A stretch of 64,000 nt of DNA from Pseudomonas sp. M47T1 (GTDB lineage: Bacteria > Pseudomonadota > Gammaproteobacteria > Pseudomonadales > Pseudomonadaceae): positions 62,001 through 126,000 of the forward strand of contig NZ_AJWX01000004.1 of assembly GCF_000263855.1 (NCBI RefSeq), written 5' to 3'. A program made the translations under genes and the position numbers. This document shows, in pieces, positions 36,971-44,917 of the stretch (position 1 is the first letter of the stretch; every line of letters starts with the position of its first letter). Under the pieces are notes generated by a model. That model was not told the DNA's origin. It searched no databases and saw nothing but the letters and a program-made list of their open reading frames with translations.

Positions 36971-37502
36971 CTCATCCCCCGCTTTACTCACGTTCAGAAA
37001 CCTCCCTCGAATGGAAAATCTGCCATTTAGCGCACACTCTTGCATTGGCCTGAGGCCGTGACCGGCCCGGAGTAACTTCGGGCTGCCGACAGCCACCCAT
37101 GCAGGAGCAACGCCCACCGGGCCGCGTGCCGTCAAACACACCAACTTATAAATCCGGCCCTTCGAGTGCTTCGGGTGAGGCATTCACCCACTTTTATTTA
37201 TTTTGACCTTGAAACGTTGAAAGGGGAGCGCTCGCACCTCTAAAACCTGCCGCGCAGGCTTTAGCGAAACCCTATTATCTTAAATTCATATCTTATTGTT
37301 TTTTAACAAATTTATTTGAATAAGCGAGAATTAATGGTCTAGCTTTCTACGTAACTGGCGCGCCACTTATCAGCACCAGAACTCAATATTCGAATATTAA
37401 TTTACACCCACCACCCTCAGTAAAGGAGATGTTCACAAACCGTCAGGCTGATTAAACCGCGTTGTTGATTACCCCCGTGTTCAAACACATTAAGGAAGCG
37501 CC
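36971..37502. promoter_or_regulatory. Long AT-rich region upstream of the pvf-type operon
   Basis: 532 bases with no convincing gene. The second half (about 37180-37400) is far richer in A and T than the genes around it. Just before the ribosome site lies the inverted repeat GTGTT-CA-AACAC (37477-37488). The region probably holds the main promoter and controls of the operon. Confidence 0.5.
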
Positions 37503-38276
37503 ATGACCTTTCAAAACGTTTTGCTTGAACAGAAAAAAAGCGAACTGGGTGCTCACCCGATATTCGCTGAAATCAACTCATTGCCGGTGTTGCAGCGGTT
37601 CATGGAAACCCATGTATTTGCCGTATGGGATTTCATGTCATTGACCAAACGCCTGCAACGAGAACTGACGTGCGTGAACCTGCCCTGGCTGCCGCCACGC
37701 GATGCCAAGGCAGCCAGGTTGATCAATGAGATTGTCTTGGGTGAGGAGTCAGACCAGCATCTGCAGCAGGGTCATTACAGCCATTTCGAGCTGTACCTGG
37801 ACGCAATGCGCGAAATCGGCGCCGATACCGGCCCGATCGAACACTTTGTCGCGCTACAGGCCGAAGGCGTCAACTACGTCACTGCCTTGCACAGCGTCAA
37901 CGCGGACCCGGCGGCCATCCATTTCGTCTGCAACACCCTGGAAACGGCACTGCATGCGCCTGCCCACGCGGTGGCAGCAGCGTTCCTGCATGGCCGCGAA
38001 AGCGTGATACCGCACATGTTCCAGCGCCTGCTGGACGACTGGGGCATTACCGAGCGCCAGGCGCCGACGCTGTGTTACTACCTGCAACGGCACATCGAGG
38101 TCGACGCTGACGACCATGGCCCCGCAGCCCAGTCCCTGCTGGACCGCCTGGTGGGCGACGACCCGCAGCGCCAGCAGGAAGTGCATGAAGCCGCCCTTGC
38201 CGCCATCGACAGCCGCATGGCCCTGTGGGATCGCCTGCGCGTCAGCATGCACGCCAGGACCGAGGTGGACGCATGA
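37503..38276 (+). CDS. pvfA: DUF3050 protein of the pvf/mgo cluster
   Basis: Protein of 257 residues, all-helical, of the DUF3050 (heme-oxygenase-like fold) family: [40 protein letters not shown] and [20 protein letters not shown]. It contains spaced His/Glu/Asp residues that could bind metal ([21 protein letters not shown] region, HIEVDADDH). It corresponds to PvfA/MgoB of the Pseudomonas virulence factor and mangotoxin-regulating operons, needed for making diazeniumdiolate signals; its exact reaction is not settled to my knowledge. AAGGAAG precedes the ATG. Its stop overlaps the next start. Confidence 0.85.
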   Translation: MTFQNVLLEQKKSELGAHPIFAEINSLPVLQRFMETHVFAVWDFMSLTKRLQRELTCVNLPWLPPRDAKAARLINEIVLGEESDQHLQQGHYSHFELYLDAMREIGADTGPIEHFVALQAEGVNYVTALHSVNADPAAIHFVCNTLETALHAPAHAVAAAFLHGRESVIPHMFQRLLDDWGITERQAPTLCYYLQRHIEVDADDHGPAAQSLLDRLVGDDPQRQQEVHEAALAAIDSRMALWDRLRVSMHARTEVDA

Positions 38277-39202
38277 ACGCCACCGACTATTGCTCATTTG
38301 CCGAAGCCTGGGAGGAGCGCGCCACTATTCGCACGCGCCCTCGACGGCGGGTGGAAGACGACCAGCGGCTGATCTATCCGCTTAGCCGCCAACCCTTGGT
38401 ACTCAGTGCCACTTTCCAGCGCGAATGCCCGCACCAACGGGACTTCGCCCTGGTGCAAAGCCTGTACAAGTTTATCCATGACGTAGTGATCTTCGAAACC
38501 GAAATCGTTAATCACACCGCCAGCGCCATCGCCCGGGGGCGCTTTGCCCCCCCCTACCCCTTCGCCTGCCGCTACGACGCGATGACCGTGGTGGTGGACG
38601 AGGACTATCACGCGCTGGTGGCCATGGACTTCATGCAACAGACCATCGAGCTGACGGGTATCGAGCCCGTTGCGCTGCCCAGTGAAATCGAGCTCAGCCG
38701 GGCCATTCCGGCAGCGTTGGCGCTGCTGCCCGAAGCCCTGCACCAGGCCGGTGAACTGATCTGCGTGGCAATCGCGGAAAACACCCTGACCAACGATGTT
38801 GCGGCCTTTGCCCGTGACGAGTCGGTCAAGGACTCGATCAAGGGGCTGATGGCCGACCATTTGCTGGACGAGGGGCGCCACTCGACCTTCTGGACCCGCC
38901 TGGTGCGCATCTATTGGCAAAGCGCCCCAGACCCCGACAAGCGTCTGTTGGCGCAGATGCTGCCGACCTTCATCGAGCGCTACCTGACCAATGACATCCA
39001 GAAGGCCTTCGACCTGGCGCTGATCGAGCACCTGCACCCAGCCCCCAGCGTACGCCAGGCTCTGCGTGAAGAGGCGCAGGGCCTGGCCTTTCCGATCAAC
39101 CGTCAACACCCACTGCTGGCCAACATCCTGCGGTTTTTCCAGGGCAGCTCGATACTCGACAGCCCCTGCGCGCGCGATGCCCTGGCCGCTTATCTGCCCT
39201 GA
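38273..39202 (+). CDS. pvfB: AurF-like diiron N-oxygenase of the pvf/mgo cluster
   Basis: Protein of 309 residues starting [20 protein letters not shown]. Candidate diiron ligands follow the AurF pattern: [24 protein letters not shown] and [11 protein letters not shown]. AurF-type enzymes oxidise amines to hydroxylamine or nitro groups; in pvf/mgo clusters this protein (PvfB/MgoC) is thought to make the N-O bond on the carrier-bound amino acid or its product. ATG 38273 overlaps the pvfA stop (ATGA), so translation is coupled. Confidence 0.88.
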   Translation: MNATDYCSFAEAWEERATIRTRPRRRVEDDQRLIYPLSRQPLVLSATFQRECPHQRDFALVQSLYKFIHDVVIFETEIVNHTASAIARGRFAPPYPFACRYDAMTVVVDEDYHALVAMDFMQQTIELTGIEPVALPSEIELSRAIPAALALLPEALHQAGELICVAIAENTLTNDVAAFARDESVKDSIKGLMADHLLDEGRHSTFWTRLVRIYWQSAPDPDKRLLAQMLPTFIERYLTNDIQKAFDLALIEHLHPAPSVRQALREEAQGLAFPINRQHPLLANILRFFQGSSILDSPCARDALAAYLP

Positions 39203-39216
39203 CCAAGGAGAAGACC

Positions 39217-42200
39217 ATGAGACGTCTGCAGATCATTTTGTGCGGTTCCAGCCCGGCATTACGCCTGCTGGGCAGTACGTTACGCGATCACGGGCACCAG
39301 TTGGACGGCAGCGCGGAGTTCGCCGAGCTGCTGATCGAAGACGGCAGCGATGTACCTCTGCCGCCCAACCTGGCGCGCTGCCTGCACCTGGGCTTACGCG
39401 TCAGCCTGGAAGCCAGGGGCGACGGCCTGCCCAGCGTGCAGTGGCAGTGCTGGACCGGCAGCGCCCAGGCGCAGCGCCTGATTATCTGCCAGGCGCCGGG
39501 TTTGCAACCGGACGGCAACGGCCAGGGGCTGCGCACGCGCGTGGTGGAATGCCTGGTGGAACGCATGACATTGGAAGTGACCCGCTTTGCGCGTGCGCCC
39601 CAGCATTTCGCCCACTGGCCAGCCTGCGATGCTGCCGCGCTGTTGGACCAGCAAGGGTTGCATGCGCTGGAACCGCTGGCCTTCCTGCACCGGTTCAACC
39701 AACCCGGCCACGCACCCGCCCAGCCACCGTTGCTGCAACAGCTGCACACCAGCCTGCTGCACCATGCGCAACGGCCCGCCTTGCAGTTGGCCGAGGGCAC
39801 GCTCAGTTACCGTGAACTTCAACAGCGGGCCATGGCGATAAAGGCTGCGCTGCAACCCTGCCTGGTGCCCGGCACGCCTAGCGTGATCGGTGTGTGCCTG
39901 GAAAAGTCAGCCGACCTGTACGCAGCGCTGCTGGCGGTACTGGGCAGCGGCGCAACCTATCTGCCCATGGACCCCCTCCACCCGGCTCTGCGCTTGCAGG
40001 CCATCGCCGAGAACGCCAAGGCCTGTCTGCTTCTGCACAGCGGGGCAGCGCCGTTCACGGCCAACGGCATGGCCACGCTGCAATTGGACAAGCTGCCCGC
40101 CACCGAGCAGGCCCCGTTGTTCACCACCCTGCCCGACCAGCAAGCCGCCGCCGTGGCCATCTATACCTCCGGCACCACTGGCCAGCCCAAGGGCGTGCTC
40201 TTGAGCCATGCCAACCTCAACCACTTCCAGGCCTGGTACCGGCAGCACGTGGACCTGCAACCGGGTAGCCGCGTGCTGCAATTTTCCACCATCGGCTTCG
40301 ATGCCTCACTGCTGGACATACTGCCCACGTTTATCGCTGGCGCAATGCTGGTAGTGCCGACTCCCGACCAGCGCCGCGACCCCGATCAACTGTTGACGCT
40401 GATCAATGACCACCAGGTCAGCCACGCCTTTCTGCCGCCGGCTCTGCTCAGTGTCCTGCCTGCCGCCGCGCCGCTGGCATTGCAGCACCTGGTGACCGGG
40501 GGCGACGTCTGCGAGCCTGCGGTACTGGAGGCCTTTGCCGGCCGCTGCCAACTGCACAACATCTACGGGCCGACGGAAACCACGGTGCTGGCCACCACCC
40601 GGCGCATGCGGGCAGGGGACAACCCACGCCAGCTGGGACGGCCCATCGACGGTGCGCAGGTGCTGATCCTGGATGAGCAGGGCCAGCCGGTGACCGACGA
40701 CACGCCCGGCGAGCTGTATATCACCGGTGCCGGCGTGGGCCTGGGTTATCTGCACAACCCGGCCCTGAGTGCGCAGCGCTTTGTCACCCTGGCCCTGCCA
40801 GGTGGCCAGAGCCTCGCGGCCTACCGCACCGGTGACATTGGTCAGTGGGGCGGCGACGGCATCACCCTGTGCGGGCGGCGCGACAACCAGGTGAAGATCC
40901 GCGGTTTTCGCGTGGAGCCCGAGGAAATCGAACATTGCCTGCGCGCCAGCGGCTTCTATGGCCAAGTGGCCGTGGTGGTCGACCCGCAGCGCCGGCTACT
41001 GGCGTTCGTTGCCCAGCCGCGACAGGCTGAGGGCCAGGCCCTGACCCGGTTGCAAGCCCACGCCGAAGGGCACCTGGCCGACTACATGCGGCCCCTGCAC
41101 TACTGCGAGCTGAGCGTGCTGCCGGCCACCGCCAACGGCAAGGTCGACCGCCAAGCCCTGCTTCGCCTGCCGCAGGCACAGACACGCGAACGCCCCCGGC
41201 TAACGCCTGCCAATGCAGCCGAAACGAAGCTGTTGGCGCTGTGGAGCGAATTGCTCGAGCTTCCCGCCGAGAGCCTCTCTACCGACGACAGTTTCTTCAA
41301 CCTGGGCGGCCATTCGATCCTGCTATCGCAGATGCTGCTGCACATCCGCGAACGCTTCGGCACGGGCATTTCAATAAACCGCTTTATCGAACAGCCCACC
41401 CTCAAGCGCCTCGCCGAGCTGGTCAGTGGCGTGGAAGACCAGGTGCGCCAGGTCAGCGCCCAGGCACTGAGCGATGCGTTTCGTCCCCTCGACCTGCAAC
41501 CGCTGCCGCTCGATCAGTTGGGTGACGTGCACAAGGTGGTGGTCACCGGCGCCAACAGTTTTCTCGGCGTACACATTGTCGAAGCGCTGCTGGCCTGGGG
41601 TGTCAGTGAGGTCGCCTGTCTGGTGCGCGCCCAGCCGGGGCATGCTGCCGACGAGCGCTTCCATCAGGCACTGGTTGAAAATCGTCTGGAGCACCTGGAC
41701 CTGAGCCGAGTCCGGGTGCATGCCGCCGACATCACCCAGCCGCAACTGGGCTTGAGCGATGAGCTGTACGCATACATCGACGAGCACTATGGGGCGCTGA
41801 TCCACAACGCCGCCGTGGTCAATCATGTGCTCGACTACGAAGCCTTGGCGGCCAGCAATGTCGAGCCGGTGTTTCATTGCCTGCAACTGTGCGAGGGGCG
41901 CCGCAAGAAGATCTTCAATTTCATTTCCACACTGTCAGCCTCCAGCGTGATCGATGCCGACGGCAACGTGCTGGAAGAGCCCCCGGCCGACACCCCACCC
42001 ATCTACATCCGCAACGGCTACAACCTATCCAAGTGGGTGGCCGAGCGCATTTTGCAGCGGGCCCGGGAAATGGGCGTATGGGCCAACCTCTACCGCCCCG
42101 GCAACATCACCTTCAACAGCCGCACGGGTGTATGCCAACCGCACAAGAACCGGCTGATGCTGATGCTCAAGGGCTCGTTGCAACTGGGCCAGGTACCGGC

Positions 42201-42606
42201 CCTGAGCCTGAACTTCGACCTGATGCCGGTGGACTTCCTTGCCCGTTTCCTGGCCTTCCATTGCAGCCGCTATCAGCCTCGGCAAGCCGTATTCAACCTG
42301 CATAACCCCGAACCCCTGAGCTGGGCCAGCTACGTGGCGTCGTTTCGCGAAGCCGGACGCGAATTCGAACTGGTCAGCATTGCCCAGTGGCAACAGCAAC
42401 TGGGCCGGGTGGACAGCGACAACGCCCTGTTCGGCGTGCTGGGTTTCTACCTCGACGGCTTTGAAGAGGACATCGGTGACATCTCGCGCATCGACCATGG
42501 CAACGCCCGCAGCGGCGTAAGGCGCATGGGCGAGCGCTACCCCAGCAAAACCCCGGCGCTGCTGCGCAAGGGTTGCGCGTACCTGAAGGAAATCCAGTTC
42601 ATCTGA
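39217..42606 (+). CDS. pvfC: Nonribosomal peptide synthetase, A-T-R module, of the pvf/mgo cluster
   Basis: Protein of 1129 residues. Residues 1-185 form an N-terminal domain with no motif I recognise (formyltransferase-like topology is possible). Adenylation spans about 190-650: IYTSGTTGQPKG near 314, NIYGPTETTV, YRTGDIGQWGGDG, and NQVKIRGFRVEPEEIE. The carrier domain has FFNLGGHSILLSQ with its serine near 699. A thioester reductase follows from about 770 (VVVTGANSFLGVHIVEALL; YNLSK near 934). It would activate one amino acid and release it reductively as an aldehyde or alcohol. By-eye specificity code D-A-L-F-V-G-I-V-L suggests a branched-chain residue. AAGGAGAAG precedes the ATG. Confidence 0.93.
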   Translation: MRRLQIILCGSSPALRLLGSTLRDHGHQLDGSAEFAELLIEDGSDVPLPPNLARCLHLGLRVSLEARGDGLPSVQWQCWTGSAQAQRLIICQAPGLQPDGNGQGLRTRVVECLVERMTLEVTRFARAPQHFAHWPACDAAALLDQQGLHALEPLAFLHRFNQPGHAPAQPPLLQQLHTSLLHHAQRPALQLAEGTLSYRELQQRAMAIKAALQPCLVPGTPSVIGVCLEKSADLYAALLAVLGSGATYLPMDPLHPALRLQAIAENAKACLLLHSGAAPFTANGMATLQLDKLPATEQAPLFTTLPDQQAAAVAIYTSGTTGQPKGVLLSHANLNHFQAWYRQHVDLQPGSRVLQFSTIGFDASLLDILPTFIAGAMLVVPTPDQRRDPDQLLTLINDHQVSHAFLPPALLSVLPAAAPLALQHLVTGGDVCEPAVLEAFAGRCQLHNIYGPTETTVLATTRRMRAGDNPRQLGRPIDGAQVLILDEQGQPVTDDTPGELYITGAGVGLGYLHNPALSAQRFVTLALPGGQSLAAYRTGDIGQWGGDGITLCGRRDNQVKIRGFRVEPEEIEHCLRASGFYGQVAVVVDPQRRLLAFVAQPRQAEGQALTRLQAHAEGHLADYMRPLHYCELSVLPATANGKVDRQALLRLPQAQTRERPRLTPANAAETKLLALWSELLELPAESLSTDDSFFNLGGHSILLSQMLLHIRERFGTGISINRFIEQPTLKRLAELVSGVEDQVRQVSAQALSDAFRPLDLQPLPLDQLGDVHKVVVTGANSFLGVHIVEALLAWGVSEVACLVRAQPGHAADERFHQALVENRLEHLDLSRVRVHAADITQPQLGLSDELYAYIDEHYGALIHNAAVVNHVLDYEALAASNVEPVFHCLQLCEGRRKKIFNFISTLSASSVIDADGNVLEEPPADTPPIYIRNGYNLSKWVAERILQRAREMGVWANLYRPGNITFNSRTGVCQPHKNRLMLMLKGSLQLGQVPALSLNFDLMPVDFLARFLAFHCSRYQPRQAVFNLHNPEPLSWASYVASFREAGREFELVSIAQWQQQLGRVDSDNALFGVLGFYLDGFEEDIGDISRIDHGNARSGVRRMGERYPSKTPALLRKGCAYLKEIQFI

Positions 42607-42631
42607 CCCCCCCTACCCCAGGAGAAACACC

Positions 42632-43099
42632 ATGAACGCATTGACTCCCGACACCCTCATCCGCAACCCGTTGGGCTGCACCGTGATCGCCGGCGTGGAC
42701 GTTACCGCGGATGCCGACAAGGTCTGGAAAGTGGTCGGCGATTTCGCCGGTTTCCACCACTTCATTCCGGCGCTGGAGCGCATTGAAATGACCGGCAGCG
42801 GCGTACGTTCGGTGCGCAAGAAGTTTTTCAAGGACGGCGAGAACATCGTCATCGAGCAGCTCAACAGCCATGACGATCAGCAGCGGCGCATGACCTGGAG
42901 TCTGATCTACACCACCCTGAACATCGGCAATCTGTGGGCGTCGATGGAGGTTCACCAGACCGAAAAGGGCTCGCGGGCGACCTGGACCATCAAGGGCGAA
43001 CCATGGGAAGGAGGCGCCGAAGCGCTGCCAGACTTCCAGGCATTCCTGCAGGCGTTTGCCGATGACGCCATGAGCAACGTGCGCAACCTCTTTGTCTGA
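42632..43099 (+). CDS. pvfD: SRPBCC (polyketide cyclase-like) protein of the pvf/mgo cluster
   Basis: Protein of 155 residues of the START/SRPBCC fold: IAGVDVTADADKVWKVVGDF, FHHFIPALERIEMTGSG and the C-terminal helix EALPDFQAFLQAFADDAM. It matches the last gene of pvf/mgo operons (PvfD/MgoD). Such proteins form a hydrophobic pocket and may bind or cyclise the reactive product; activity is not settled. An AGGAG site precedes it, 25 bases after pvfC. Confidence 0.85.
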   Translation: MNALTPDTLIRNPLGCTVIAGVDVTADADKVWKVVGDFAGFHHFIPALERIEMTGSGVRSVRKKFFKDGENIVIEQLNSHDDQQRRMTWSLIYTTLNIGNLWASMEVHQTEKGSRATWTIKGEPWEGGAEALPDFQAFLQAFADDAMSNVRNLFV

Positions 43100-43134
43100 G
43101 CCGTAACAGCAACTGTGTTGTACGGGGTTAACCC

Positions 43135-43234
43135 GTAGCTGCCGTCAGGCTGCGAAAAGGTCCGTAGGACCTTCGGCGGTGTCATGTCGATCGCGGGCAC
43201 GCCGCGCGCGCCCTCGCGGCCCGGCGGCAGCTCC
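43135..43234. repeat. ~100-bp inverted repeat, copy 2 of accessory region
   Basis: Runs from GTAGCTGCCGTCAGGCTGCG to GGCGGCAGCTCC. It shares the 20-mer GTCATGTCGATCGCGGGCAC exactly with the copy at 55.26 kb. Contains an inner hairpin AAGGTCC-GTA-GGACCTT. Lies directly after pvfD. Confidence 0.8.
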
Positions 43235-43293
43235 ACAAGATCACAATTCGCCAAAACGCGCACAGTGTTGCAAAATGCGTAAAGCTTCATGAA

Positions 43294-43312
43294 AATAAGA
43301 CTAATTATCATT
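43294..43312 (+). promoter_or_regulatory. Probable Fur box of the FecI-type sigma factor gene
   Basis: AATAAGACTAATTATCATT, with a good match to the AATnATTATCATT half of the Fur consensus, placed 25 bases before the chosen start. Fits iron repression of this sigma factor. Confidence 0.55.
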
Positions 43313-43337
43313 CATGCAGTTTGCGCAGCGCGTCCCT

Positions 43338-43838
43338 ATGTCCTCCCAAGAATATGCCGTGCACTCGCTCTACCGTCATCACCACGGCTGGCTCAATACC
43401 TGGTTGCGCTGCCGGCTGGGCAATGCCGCCGATGCCGCCGACCTGGCCCAGGACACCTTCCTGCGCCTGCTGCAGCGCACAGAACGGCTGGAGCTGAGCG
43501 CACCGCGCGCGTTTCTGCGCACCATCGCCCGTGGCCTGGTAATTGACCACTGGCGCCGCGAAGAGCTACACCGCGCCTATCTGGAAAGCATTGCGCACCT
43601 GCCACCGGCCGAGGTTCCCAGCCTGGAAACCCGCGCCCTGCTGCTGGAGTTGTTGGACGGTATCGCGCGCTTGCTCGACGGCCTGAAGCCTAAGGTTCGC
43701 AAGGCCTTCCTGCTGTCGCAGTGCGAAGGTCTGGCCCACAAGGACGTTGCCGAACAGTTGGGCGTGTCGTTGCGCTCAGTGGAACGCTATGTCGCCGATG
43801 CCCTGTTTCACTGCTACCAGTTGCGCTATGAACAGTGA
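43338..43838 (+). CDS. FecI-type ECF sigma factor (iron starvation)
   Basis: About 166 residues from ATG 43338 (MSSQEYAVHSLYRHHHGWLN). Sigma region 2: CRLGNAADAADLAQDTFLRL and AFLRTIARGLVIDHWRR; region 4: VRKAFLLSQCEGLAHKDVAE followed by LGVSLRSVERYV. This is the FecI/FpvI/FoxI group that transcribes a receptor gene when its siderophore binds. An in-frame ATG at 43314 is possible but overlaps the Fur box region and lacks a ribosome site. Its end overlaps the FecR-type gene by 11 bases. Confidence 0.9.
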   Translation: MSSQEYAVHSLYRHHHGWLNTWLRCRLGNAADAADLAQDTFLRLLQRTERLELSAPRAFLRTIARGLVIDHWRREELHRAYLESIAHLPPAEVPSLETRALLLELLDGIARLLDGLKPKVRKAFLLSQCEGLAHKDVAEQLGVSLRSVERYVADALFHCYQLRYEQ

Positions 43839-44796
43839 CCACGGCGCAGCACCCGACCCGCAAATAGTGCGCCAGGCAATCAGTTGGATGATGCGCATGG
43901 GCAACGCTGGCGCCAGCCCCCGCGTGCAACGTCAATGCGCAGACTGGCGAGCCGCCGACCAGCGCCACGAACTGGCCTGGCAACGCATTCAGTCACTGAA
44001 CCAAGAAGTGGCCAGCCACTACCGCGCCGTGCCTGGTGCCGGGTTGGCACTGGAAGCCAGCGCCCAGCGGCTGAGCCGTCGGCAGGCGCTCAAGTTGCTG
44101 GGCGTGGCCGGCCTGCTGGGCAGTGCCGCCTGGCTGGGCGGCGATCTGGACCAATGGCAACAATGGTCGTCGGACTACGCCACCGGTGTCGGCGAGCGTC
44201 GCAGTTTCGTTCTGCCCGACGGCTCCGCGATGCAGCTCAACACCCGCAGCGCCGCTGATATCCGCTTCAGCCGCCAACAACGCCTGGTCAGCCTCAGGCA
44301 CGGCGAAATCATGATCAGTTGCAAAGCCGACCCACGGCCTTTCCAGGTAAGCAATTGCGATGCCCTGTTCGAAACCGGCAACGGCCGCTTCACCGTGCGC
44401 CAGCAAGACGACTGCACGCGTCTGAGCGTGACCCGCGGCAAAGTCGCCATCCATTCACCGCAAGGCGGCTCACTGACGTGGGCGCAGGCTGGCCAGAGCT
44501 GGCAGGTAGACCAGGCTGGCCCTCGCCTGATGGCCACGCCGGACATGGACATGGGCGCCTGGGCCGATGGCCTGATCGTAACCCGCAACATGCGCCTGCA
44601 ACCCTTCCTCGAAGAGGTGAACCGCTACCGCCATGGCTACCTCAGTTGCGCGGCGGGCATAGCCGACCTGCGCCTGTCCGGGGTGTTCCGCCTCGATGAC
44701 ACCGACAAGTTGCTGGCCTTGCTGCCGCAGGCGCTGCCAGTGCGCCTGCACAGCCGAACCCGTTTCTGGGTTCGCTTGGAAAGCCTGCAAGGATAA
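43828..44796 (+). CDS. FecR-type anti-sigma regulator
   Basis: Protein of 322 residues. The cytoplasmic N-terminus has the DUF4880 pattern (IVRQAISWMMRMGNAGASPR, QCADWRAADQRHELAWQRIQ). A twin-arginine-like motif RRQALKLLG followed by VAGLLGSAAWLGG forms the single membrane segment near residues 82-102. The periplasmic FecR domain follows (RSFVLPDGSAMQLNTRSAAD, SVTRGKVAIHS). It holds the sigma factor until a signal arrives from the receptor's STN domain. It starts inside the sigma gene's end, so the pair is co-translated. Confidence 0.92.
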   Translation: MNSDHGAAPDPQIVRQAISWMMRMGNAGASPRVQRQCADWRAADQRHELAWQRIQSLNQEVASHYRAVPGAGLALEASAQRLSRRQALKLLGVAGLLGSAAWLGGDLDQWQQWSSDYATGVGERRSFVLPDGSAMQLNTRSAADIRFSRQQRLVSLRHGEIMISCKADPRPFQVSNCDALFETGNGRFTVRQQDDCTRLSVTRGKVAIHSPQGGSLTWAQAGQSWQVDQAGPRLMATPDMDMGAWADGLIVTRNMRLQPFLEEVNRYRHGYLSCAAGIADLRLSGVFRLDDTDKLLALLPQALPVRLHSRTRFWVRLESLQG

Positions 44797-44917
44797 TTGT
44801 CTTGTGGCAGCTGGCTTGTCAGTTCCCACACGTTTGTAAAATTTTTTTTGGCGGGTTTTGCCAGCCCGTCCGGCTTGGACAGTAATTCATCTGTTCATGC
44901 CCCCTTGGAACCGCACC

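Noticed and set aside
36956..37183. 75-codon minus-strand frame in the pvf upstream region
   Set aside because: No ribosome site, partly overlaps the thioesterase end and has no recognisable sequence.
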